DNA from: an uncultured Saprospiraceae bacterium
Lineage (GTDB): Bacteria > Bacteroidota > Bacteroidia > Chitinophagales > Saprospiraceae
Direction of reading: 5' to 3'
Assembly: GCA_937921525.1 (NCBI GenBank)
Contig: CAKZUM010000388.1
Coordinates: 1 to 13,294 of the forward strand
DNA: 13,294 bases
Part shown: piece by piece, positions 1-7,000 of the stretch
How the letters are laid out: every line of letters starts with the position of its first letter
How positions within the stretch are numbered: the first letter of the stretch is position 1
Position numbers and translations under genes: made by a program
Notes under the pieces: model-generated
Seen by the model: only the letters and a program-made list of their open reading frames with translations
What the model was told of the DNA's origin: nothing
The model's database searches: none

Positions 1-2
1 TC

Positions 3-56
3 TCTGGGGAGGTTTATACGGAACAGGGGAATGTGACCGTGCTTCGATCATCATAA
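3..56 (+). CDS. Possible 3' end of an unidentified gene (partial)
   Basis: Frame 3 is open from the window edge and ends in TAA at 54-56, reading SGEVYTEQGNVTVLRSS. The alternation of polar and beta-branched residues would fit the last strand of a beta-rich protein. The stop falls just before the hairpin repeat at 71-171, which is where a gene convergent with mscS would be expected to end. Frame 2 is also open (2-154), but it reads straight through the hairpin repeat and so looks less natural. Only 17 codons are visible, so neither function nor reality can be established. Confidence 0.3.
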   Translation, partial: SGEVYTEQGNVTVLRSS

Positions 57-70
57 GAAAGAACGGAAAA

Positions 71-171
71 AAATCATACATCTTAAATCAGAAATCATAC
101 ATCATAAATCCATCCCGATTTGATCTAGATGGATTTATGATGTATGATTTCTGATATTTGATTTATGATTT
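71..171. repeat. Long inverted repeat (hairpin) between convergent gene ends
   Basis: A perfect 28-bp inverted repeat pairs 87-114 with 128-155 around a 13-nt loop (115-127). Weaker pairing extends outwards to about 71 and 171. The arms are built from reiterated AATCATACATC / ATAAATC words. The element begins 14 bp past the mscS stop and 14 bp past the possible stop of the left-edge gene. It could stop transcription from both sides, but the DNA after the stem has only short T runs. I recall similar ATCATACATCATAAATC repeats as common intergenic words in Bacteroidota; that is memory, not a search result. Confidence 0.75.
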
Positions 172-184
172 AGTCGTACCCAAG

Positions 185-1018
185 CTACCCACCAATAGGC
201 CCCAACTCCACACCTTCTGAGTAAGCCACTTTCACTCCATTTTTACTAAAAGCATTTTTAATAGCGGCATAAGCAGTATAAGTTACTTGCCAGTAGGATT
301 CAGGGTCTATATAAGGCCGAACAGCCACCACGATATTATGACTATCATAAGATTCAATACCGATCAATGGCTCGGGATCTCTTAAAATACCTGGTACCGT
401 AGTCAAGGCGTCTCTAATCAACCTTTCTACTTTATCATACTCTTCGGCGTAAGGCATGGTTACCTGCAATTCTAGACGTATCCGTCCTTTCGTAGAATAA
501 TTAGTAATTGTATCGTCCGTTACTTTCCCGTTAGGAATAATAAGGGTCTTATCATTTGGAGTGATAATGGTCGTATTAAAAATCTCAATTGCCTCTACCT
601 TTCCAAATTTATCGCCTATAGATACCCAGTCGCCTACCTTATATGGTTTTAAAAAAACAATGGTAATACCAGAAGCGAAGTTGCCTAAAAAGCCCTGTAA
701 AGCCATTCCTACTGCAAAACCTACTGCGGCAATTAAGCCCAATAAAGAAGATACCTGAAAACCTACAATACTAGCCGCTACTAGTATCACGGCTAGTTTT
801 AGTACAATATCAATAATAGACCCTAAAAAGGTAGTGACCTCACTAGATACATTGGCTTTAGCTATCCCTCCTTTTAAAAGATTACCTACCCGACGAGCTA
901 CCCAAAACCCTATGAATAGCACTAATGCTGCTACTATTAGTTTCGGGACAAATACCACCGCCCAATCCATTAAATTGCCTAAATACTGATTAAGCTTATC
1001 TGTGCTTAAGTTTTCCAT
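185..1018 (-). CDS. MscS-family small-conductance mechanosensitive ion channel
   Basis: This 277-residue inner-membrane protein should open under membrane tension and release solutes on hypo-osmotic shock. Three hydrophobic segments are visible at about residues 19-41, 64-86 and 91-124. The third is the glycine/alanine-rich pore helix (GFAVGMALQGFLGNFASG, 100-117), closely resembling the MscS TM3 pattern. It is followed by the cytoplasmic beta domain (FLKPYKVGDWV at 122-132; IIPNGK at 160-165) and a C-terminal alpha/beta domain to about residue 265. Length is close to E. coli MscS (286), so this is the minimal form without extra N-terminal membrane helices. The ATG at 1016-1018 precedes a plausible MENLS start with no Shine-Dalgarno. 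The gene stands alone, divergent from rnr across a 650-bp repeat-rich gap; a -7 box lies at 1057-1064. Family assignment is secure; ion preference cannot be read from sequence. Confidence 0.95.
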   Translation of the reverse strand: MENLSTDKLNQYLGNLMDWAVVFVPKLIVAALVLFIGFWVARRVGNLLKGGIAKANVSSEVTTFLGSIIDIVLKLAVILVAASIVGFQVSSLLGLIAAVGFAVGMALQGFLGNFASGITIVFLKPYKVGDWVSIGDKFGKVEAIEIFNTTIITPNDKTLIIPNGKVTDDTITNYSTKGRIRLELQVTMPYAEEYDKVERLIRDALTTVPGILRDPEPLIGIESYDSHNIVVAVRPYIDPESYWQVTYTAYAAIKNAFSKNGVKVAYSEGVELGPIGG

Positions 1019-1056
1019 GATTTCAATTTGTATTTTGTGTAGTTAGTATATAGCCC

Positions 1057-1064
1057 CAAATTTA
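1057..1064 (-). promoter_or_regulatory. Candidate -7 promoter element for mscS
   Basis: On the minus strand this reads TAAATTTG, an exact match to the Bacteroidota consensus TAnnTTTG. It lies about 39 bp upstream of the mscS ATG, which would give a leader of roughly 30 nt. No TTG was found at the usual 17-23 bp spacing upstream, so the call rests on the -7 box alone. Confidence 0.45.
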
Positions 1065-1091
1065 AAAAATTCTAGTCAAATAGGAACTTTT

Positions 1092-1117
1092 ACCTCAGTA
1101 AACGGTTTTATTGAGGT
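1092..1117. promoter_or_regulatory. Operator-like palindrome upstream of mscS
   Basis: ACCTCAGTAAA (1092-1102) faces TTTATTGAGGT (1107-1117) across a 4-nt spacer, with one mismatch in 11 pairs. It sits just upstream of where the -33 region of the mscS promoter candidate (1057-1064) would be, a common place for a dimeric regulator to bind. It could instead be a small hairpin belonging to the repeat cluster that starts further right. No regulator is encoded in the window. Confidence 0.35.
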
Positions 1118-1293
1118 GTAAGAGAATTTTACTACTTGAGAACCTATTTCCTGTAAACAGCTCTCCTTTACGCTATTCCTTCATATTATCCACAAATACA
1201 TAGCTAAGCTACCTTTACCTATTTATGGATCAATTTATGAATATAACTATTTGTTTACACACCAAATTGATCTCAAAACTATATAGGTTTTAG

Positions 1294-1432
1294 AGTAGAG
1301 ATGCGAGAGCAGAGAATACAGACGTATTTCATTTAAAAGTCAAAAAAATCCTTGTTTTAAATGAAATACATCTCTATTCTCGCTTCCCCGCCCGCCTGAC
1401 GGCAGTCGGGCTGGTCTGCTCTCTGTTCTACT
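1294..1432. repeat. Imperfect palindromic element with a GC-rich insert in one arm
   Basis: The core is a perfect 15-bp inverted repeat, GTATTTCATTTAAAA (1324-1338) against 1355-1369, with a 16-nt loop. Pairing resumes at the outer ends, where AGTAGA...GAGAGCAGA (1294-1313) matches the complement of 1415-1432. The right arm carries about 34 extra bases (1381-1414) that are strikingly GC-rich compared with the surroundings and hold their own imperfect palindrome (CCCGCCTGACGGCAGTCGGG). This looks like one repeat nested inside another. No open reading frame of note is present. Confidence 0.6.
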
Positions 1433-1448
1433 GATTGAATAGGTTCAA

Positions 1449-1630
1449 AAAAATTGGTAACTATTCAGCATAAGCTAGAACTCCCCCCGACCCTCTTAAG
1501 AAGAGGGGGAGACGTTGAAATGAAAATATTTCGCTTCCAAAACGAATTTTTCATCGTAGATGTCTCCCTCCCTTTTTAAGGGAGGGTCGGGGAGGGTTCT
1601 TAGTGTAGTACTGAATAGTTACAAAAATTG
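1449..1630. mobile_element. MITE-like element with terminal inverted repeats and 8-bp target duplication
   Basis: The element proper spans 1457-1622 (166 bp). Its ends are perfect 12-bp inverted repeats, GTAACTATTCAG (1457-1468) and CTGAATAGTTAC (1611-1622). The arms stay largely complementary right up to a short centre near 1534-1542. Each arm holds a C-rich block, CCCCCCGACCCTC on the left and the complement of CCCTCCCCGACCCTCCC on the right. It is flanked directly by the 8-bp repeat AAAAATTG at 1449-1456 and 1623-1630, as expected of a target-site duplication. No transposase is encoded, so movement would need an enzyme from elsewhere. Its right end is about 35 bp from the rnr -7 box. Confidence 0.6.
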
Positions 1631-1656
1631 ATCTCAAAACTATATCAAAAAAGAAA

Positions 1657-1664
1657 TACTTTTG
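1657..1664 (+). promoter_or_regulatory. Candidate -7 promoter element for rnr
   Basis: TACTTTTG matches TAnnTTTG exactly. A transcript would start near 1670, leaving about 40 nt before the ATG at 1713. This argues against translation from the in-frame TTG at 1671. The nearest upstream TTG (1628-1630) is 26 bp away, slightly beyond the usual spacing, and lies at the edge of the MITE-like element. Confidence 0.5.
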
Positions 1665-1712
1665 TAAGAGTTGTTTCACAGTTTTAAACAACTTCGCACT
1701 TACAGTGGCACA

Positions 1713-3917
1713 ATGAAGATGCCCAAAAAAAACTATATGTCAAAAAAGAAATCATTCAAAAAAATAAAGGGCCAAAAAATCCCTACCAATATTTTAAAAA
1801 AAGAGATTATTCGTCTATTCAAAAAACACAACGATAGAAGATATAATGCCAAGCAGATCATCAAGAAACTAAAAATAGAAAACAGTAAAATCTCTGTTAA
1901 TAATGCCTTAGATGCACTTGCGGAAGAAGAAGCCTTAAAACATATTGGACAAGGCAAGTTTCGTTTCAACGGAAAAGTCAAGTCTAGCACTAAGCGTGCC
2001 ACCCTTGAAGGAATTGTGGATATGACTAGAACAGGTGCCGCCTATATCGTCATAGAAGGACAAGATGACGATGTACATGTTTCCCAAAAATATATCAATA
2101 ATGCCCTCCATGGAGATAAAGTAAGAATCCGCAGTTGGACACCGTCTGGTAGGAGAAAAGCGGAGGGAGAGGTAGAAGAAGTATTGGAAAGGGCAACATC
2201 ACACTTTATTGGTACAATGTCTAAATCTACACGATTTAGTTTTGTGATGCCTGACAGAGAGAATATGCCTGTCGATATTATCGTCTATCCAGAAAATTTG
2301 AATAATGCCACGGATGGCGATAAAGTGGTGGTAAAAATCACTAAATGGCATGGGAACGGTATTAAAAGTCCTGTGGGAGAAATTACATCGGTACTTGGAA
2401 AAGCAGGGTCTAGTGATATAGAAATGAAATCCATATTGATTAACAATGGATTTAATTTGGATTTTCCACCTGCCGTCATAAAAGAAGCAGAGCAATTTAG
2501 GGATGTCATTGACGAATCAGAAGTGGCTATCCGTAGGGATATGCGATCTGTGACGACTTTCACGATTGATCCGCATGATGCGAAGGATTTTGATGATGCT
2601 TTGTCTATTCAATATTTAGACAATGGAAATTGTGAAATAGGCGTACACATTGCCGATGTAACGCACTTTGTACGCCCTGGAACTGCTTTGGATAAAGAAG
2701 CTTACACTCGGTCAACTTCTGTCTATCTAGTAGATAGAGTGCTACCTATGCTGCCAGAAAACCTATCCAATGGTTTGTGTTCTTTGCGACCCAATGAAGA
2801 TAAATATACCTTCTCGGCAGTTTTTACTTTTGATAAGTCAGACAAAATAGTCGATCGTTGGTTTGGTAAAACATTAACTCATTCTGACCGAAGATTCGCC
2901 TACGAAGAAGCACAGGAAGTGATAGAATCTGGCGAAGGCGATATGGCAGAGGAGTTAAAAGTAATGAATCGCATTGCTAAGAAATTAAGAAAAGCTAAAT
3001 TTAAAAATGGCGCTATTAATTTCGAGACAGAGGAAGTGAAGTTTAAGTTAGATGAAAATGCCGTGCCTATTGACGTTTATGTGAAAGTACGGAAGGAAGC
3101 ACATCTATTAATTGAAGATTTTATGCTATTGGCAAATAAAGAAGTTGCCAAATTTGTAGCCAATAAAGAAAAGCCAGAAATACCATTTATCTATCGGGTA
3201 CATGATGAACCGAATCCAGATAAGGTAGCAGAGTTTGCTCGGTTTGCCCTAGAACTAGGTATCAAAATGAAAGTAGATACGCCTAAGCAAATAGCCGAGA
3301 GTTATAATCTACTAAGTGATATGGCAGACGATAACGATACGGTGAAAATGCTACAACCCATCGCTATTCGGACCATGTCAAAAGCAGAATATACTTCTGA
3401 AAATATTGGTCACTATGGTTTAGCTTTTGATTTTTATTCCCACTTCACCTCCCCTATTCGACGGTATTCTGATGTACTTTGTCACCGCATTTTATATAAG
3501 GTATTAAGTGGTAAGAATTACCGTGTCAATAAAGACGAACTGGAAGACCAATGTCGCCATATCTCTTTCCAAGAACGGAAAGCGATGGACTCAGAAAGAG
3601 AGTCTATCAAATATAAGCAAGTAGAGTATATTGAGAAAAATGTGGGCGAAACCTTCGAAGGAATTATCTCTGGTATTATTGATCGAGGCTTGTTTATTGA
3701 ATTAAAAGTGAGCAAGTGTGAAGGGATGGTTAGCTTTGATACTTTAGGCGAGTCCTTCGCTGTTGCAGAAGGTCGTTTAAAAGCTACAGGTAATCGTACA
3801 GGTAAGGAATATAAGATGGGTGATACGGTAAGCGTGACGATTACGGGTGCGGATTTGCAGAAACGGCAGATTGATATGCGCCTGAATGTGGAAGAGGAGG
3901 AAGAAATTAATTGGTAG
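1713..3917 (+). CDS. rnr: Ribonuclease R (RNase II/RNB family 3'-5' exoribonuclease)
   Basis: This cytoplasmic enzyme degrades RNA processively from the 3' end, including structured RNA, in mRNA decay and rRNA/tRNA quality control. Counting from the ATG at 1713 (734 residues), the order is: a lysine-rich N-terminus with a winged-helix domain (about 24-86); two cold-shock-type OB folds (about 92-150 and 160-230); the RNB catalytic domain (about 270-600); and a C-terminal S1 domain (about 644-728). The metal-binding acidic cluster is intact in IDPHDAKDFDDAL (D286, D292, D294, D295), as is the HFTSPIRRYSD motif (577-587). The frame is open back to a TTG at 1671, but that codon would sit at the expected transcription start. 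ATGs at 1719 and 1737 are alternatives. The tail is short and acidic, without the lysine-rich extension of E. coli RNase R. The gene appears monocistronic and ends in a strong terminator. Confidence 0.96.
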   Translation: MKMPKKNYMSKKKSFKKIKGQKIPTNILKKEIIRLFKKHNDRRYNAKQIIKKLKIENSKISVNNALDALAEEEALKHIGQGKFRFNGKVKSSTKRATLEGIVDMTRTGAAYIVIEGQDDDVHVSQKYINNALHGDKVRIRSWTPSGRRKAEGEVEEVLERATSHFIGTMSKSTRFSFVMPDRENMPVDIIVYPENLNNATDGDKVVVKITKWHGNGIKSPVGEITSVLGKAGSSDIEMKSILINNGFNLDFPPAVIKEAEQFRDVIDESEVAIRRDMRSVTTFTIDPHDAKDFDDALSIQYLDNGNCEIGVHIADVTHFVRPGTALDKEAYTRSTSVYLVDRVLPMLPENLSNGLCSLRPNEDKYTFSAVFTFDKSDKIVDRWFGKTLTHSDRRFAYEEAQEVIESGEGDMAEELKVMNRIAKKLRKAKFKNGAINFETEEVKFKLDENAVPIDVYVKVRKEAHLLIEDFMLLANKEVAKFVANKEKPEIPFIYRVHDEPNPDKVAEFARFALELGIKMKVDTPKQIAESYNLLSDMADDNDTVKMLQPIAIRTMSKAEYTSENIGHYGLAFDFYSHFTSPIRRYSDVLCHRILYKVLSGKNYRVNKDELEDQCRHISFQERKAMDSERESIKYKQVEYIEKNVGETFEGIISGIIDRGLFIELKVSKCEGMVSFDTLGESFAVAEGRLKATGNRTGKEYKMGDTVSVTITGADLQKRQIDMRLNVEEEEEINW

Positions 3918-3935
3918 GCTTCGGAAAAATCAAAA

Positions 3936-3968
3936 GGCGCAAACAATCTAATCTTTGCGCCTTTTTTT
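3936..3968 (+). terminator. Rho-independent terminator of rnr
   Basis: GGCGCAAA (3936-3943) pairs perfectly with TTTGCGCC (3954-3961) around a 10-nt loop, followed at once by seven T residues. It begins 19 bp after the rnr stop codon. Confidence 0.9.
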
Positions 3969-4028
3969 GTTCAAAAGAGTTTTAAATTATTTATTATAAT
4001 GGGTTAACGCCTAATGATTTTCTGAGTA

Positions 4029-4079
4029 AGACTTGGTAAGTTTTGAAGACTTGGGAAGTTTTGAAAACTTACCAAGTCT
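4029..4079 (-). terminator. Hairpin with internal repeat, possible terminator of the T9SS cargo gene
   Basis: AGACTTGGTAAGTTTT (4029-4044) pairs perfectly over 16 bp with 4064-4079. The loop itself contains a second, same-orientation copy with one change, AGACTTGGGAAGTTTT (4047-4062), so an 18-bp unit is tandemly duplicated and then inverted. The stem ends 4 bp from the stop codon of the large minus-strand gene and lies between two convergent genes. A long U-tract is absent, so termination is inferred from position. It may equally be a dispersed intergenic repeat. Confidence 0.5.
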
Positions 4080-4083
4080 GAAA

Positions 4084-7000
4084 CTAACGCCGTAAATTAA
4101 GATACCCCGAAAACATTCCCCCAGCACCATCATCGAGCGTATAAAAGTAAATTCCATCTGGTAAATCTTTACCGTCCCAAGTACCATCCCAATCGTTTTC
4201 ATAAGGTTCAGCGTATAACACCCTAGTCCCCCTTCTATCGAACACTTGCAATATATGGTTAGGAAAACCTTCTAGCCCATCAATCATAAAAACATCATTG
4301 ATGCCATCACCATTTGGTGAAAATGCGGGAAATATCTCAATGACACTACATTCTACAAAGACTTTGACCCGAGCGGTATCACAACCTGTTTCATTACAAA
4401 CTTGATACATAAAAAGGTCTTCGTCATCACAGAATTCCGTCATTGGAATATAGGTAATCGTTCCATCTGGATTAACAGTCGCTGTTCCGTTAGCAGGCAT
4501 AGCGGCTATGGTCACAACAACGGAATCGGAACATAAGGTATCATTACTGAGTGGATTTAATACGGACATCTGCGCCTGCTTCACCGTATCTATATCAGGT
4601 ACGGCAATCGGTGCTTTTAAGGTATCTTCCTCTACATTAATGGTCACATCAATGGTCACACATTCGTCCATATCATCGCATAATTCTAAACATGCTTTGC
4701 CCGTACCGACCATCAATCCTTCGTATTGGAGACAGTTAAGCGAGTCTATTGTGAACACTACAAAATCTCCTGCTTCTTCAGGACACGTGTTGGTAACACT
4801 CACAATATTTCCTGCCAACAAAGTAGTATCTGGACAGAATATACCTGTAGAATCTAATAGAATCGTTTCCTCGAAGGAAAGCCGCTCATCTTCTACAATA
4901 ATGGTAATTTCTGTAGTAAAACATTCTTCATTGTCATCACATACTCGTACGCAAGCTTTTTCTATTCCTACTTCCAGACTAGTATAACTGATACAATATA
5001 GACTGTCTAATATTTCAAACAACACAGACTCACCACTTTCTTCAGGGCAAGTATTCATAATGCTAACGATCGTTCCATCCAACATACTGGTATCTATACA
5101 AAAAGTATCTAGTTGATTTATTCCTACTGTATCCGTGAAGGTAACAATTGGCTCAGGTAATACCGTTACCGTCATATATACCGTACCACATTTTCCATCT
5201 GCATTACAAATAATAATACAAGCTTCTTCTGATCCTATTTGATCACCACTATCATAGACAATGCAAGTAGAACCATCTTCCACTAGAAAATCAACTATAT
5301 TTCCTGACTTTTCTGGGCAAGCATTATATATGGTATCAATTCCTCCAGCTAGTAAAGTATCGTCAATACAATAAATACTTGTTTGATTAAAAAGTACGGT
5401 ATCTGTAAAGTTCGCCAATGTTTCTGGAAAACATCTAACCAAGATATTCGCTGTATCTACACAGCCAGTAGAATCACTTGACAAAACTAAAGTGTGCATG
5501 CCTGGTGGAAGTGCTAGACCCGTTTCCGTAGCACTAACACAAGAGGGGAACGTTGTCAATACTACTCCATTGAGACTTAGTTGAAGTTGATTATTATCTG
5601 GAAATTCTAAACAATAATCGGTTGTGGAAGTACTATCACAATCTCTTATATCTATAATCTCATCATTTCTTAAAATATTTAAACAATCATCTAATGGGAC
5701 AGGTTCTAGGACTGGATCTTCCACGACCACCATTGCTGTATCATTACAAATACCATTGTCATGGTTAAGATAAATCTCATAGTTACCTGCACTTAGCGCA
5801 AGTGCCATTGAAGACATATTTGCTACACAACTAATCATTTCTGGCGCATATGATACTCCTTCTTTTAAGATCGTAATTGTAAAATTTGATATGTCTGATG
5901 CTGGTATATTTAGACAATAGTTATGTACACCGCCTGAATCCACTAAAATAAAGGCACCATTATCAATTAAGGTTGAACAGAAAGTAGAATCATCTGGTCT
6001 ATACTCATTGACAATTCGAATAGTCGCTTGGTCTCTACATGTTCCATTGCTATGGTTTAGTTCTACGTCATGTGTGCCTTCTGGCAAACGAATACCTGCT
6101 AGCAGCATATTCGTCTCACAAGATTCTACAGCTGTTACTTGTCCATTGACAGTAACGACAAAATTAGCCGCTTCCATCATCGGAATATTTAAACAGAATG
6201 GATACGTATCTGACTCCTCCCCTAATTCAAAAACAGAATCTCCTATTAGGTTATTACAGGTTATAGAATCTAATGGATCAAATTCCATAGGGGTAGTTAC
6301 CAAAACATTTGCTCTGTCTTTACAAATATTATTTGAATGTACAATACGAATATCATTCATCCCGAAGCCTAAATTGATCGCAGCCAAAGCCCCTCCATTG
6401 TCACATGTAATAGCTTCCAAACTAACATCTACATCATTAACTATTATGACAAAATTGGGCAACTCATCAATTGGTATATTCAAACAAAATGGAGTTGTTG
6501 TGGTACTATCTGCTACTTCAATTACTGCATCACTTATTAACCTGCTACAGAAATCTGCATCTTCTGGATCGAAGGGTTTGTCAACTCTAAAAGTAGCTTC
6601 GTCTCTACAAATGCCATCTATGTGTTGGACAACAATTTGATAAGTTCCTTCTTCAAACACATATGCAGCCAATTGACTATTAGTCTGACAAACAGCAAAC
6701 TGCTGAGTAGGTACTTGACCATTAATAGTAATTTCATAATCCCCTATTGCACTTAGCGGAATGTTTAAACAAATAGGTATGGTCCCTCCAACTTCTGTCA
6801 ATTCTACTATCGTATTTTCTACAATTGAGGCACAATACTCAGGGTCCGTTGGGTCAAATGGGCAAGTTAATTGCACCGTAGCTTCATCCTTACAGATGCC
6901 GTTCTTATGACTGATAGTAATATGATAAGTCCCCTTTTCAAATAGAAGTCCAGCTAATGTAGGGTCTTCTCTACAAACCAATAATTCTTGAGTAAAAGGT

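Larger units (their letters stand above)
1264..1645. repeat. 21-bp exact direct repeats flanking two palindromic elements
   Basis: The same 21-bp sequence, beginning AAATTGATCTCAAAACTA, occurs at 1264-1284 and at 1625-1645, 361 bp apart. Between the copies lie a palindromic region (1294-1432) and the MITE-like element (1457-1622). The right copy overlaps the element's 8-bp flanking duplication, so the 21-bp sequence was present there before that element inserted. The arrangement points to layered insertion or duplication events upstream of rnr. Confidence 0.7.

Noticed and set aside
2..154. Frame-2 open stretch at the left edge reading through the hairpin repeat
   Set aside because: The C-terminal half is translation of the repeat itself; the frame-3 reading that stops at 56, before the repeat, is more natural. 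Neither can be proven from 50 codons.
1671..1712. N-terminal extension of RNase R from TTG
   Set aside because: The TTG is at the expected transcription start of the -7 box at 1657-1664, and the extra residues do not resemble RNase R N-termini.
3518..3946. 142-codon minus-strand frame across the 3' end of rnr
   Set aside because: It is fully covered by the conserved RNB/S1 coding sequence, runs through the terminator side and has serine-rich content typical of antisense frames.
6008..6640. 210-codon open frame on the plus strand inside the cargo gene
   Set aside because: It is antisense to the repeat region, has low-complexity Ser/Thr/Ile-rich content and matches no recognisable family, as expected of a shadow frame. 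The same applies to 4508-4987 and 7041-7295.
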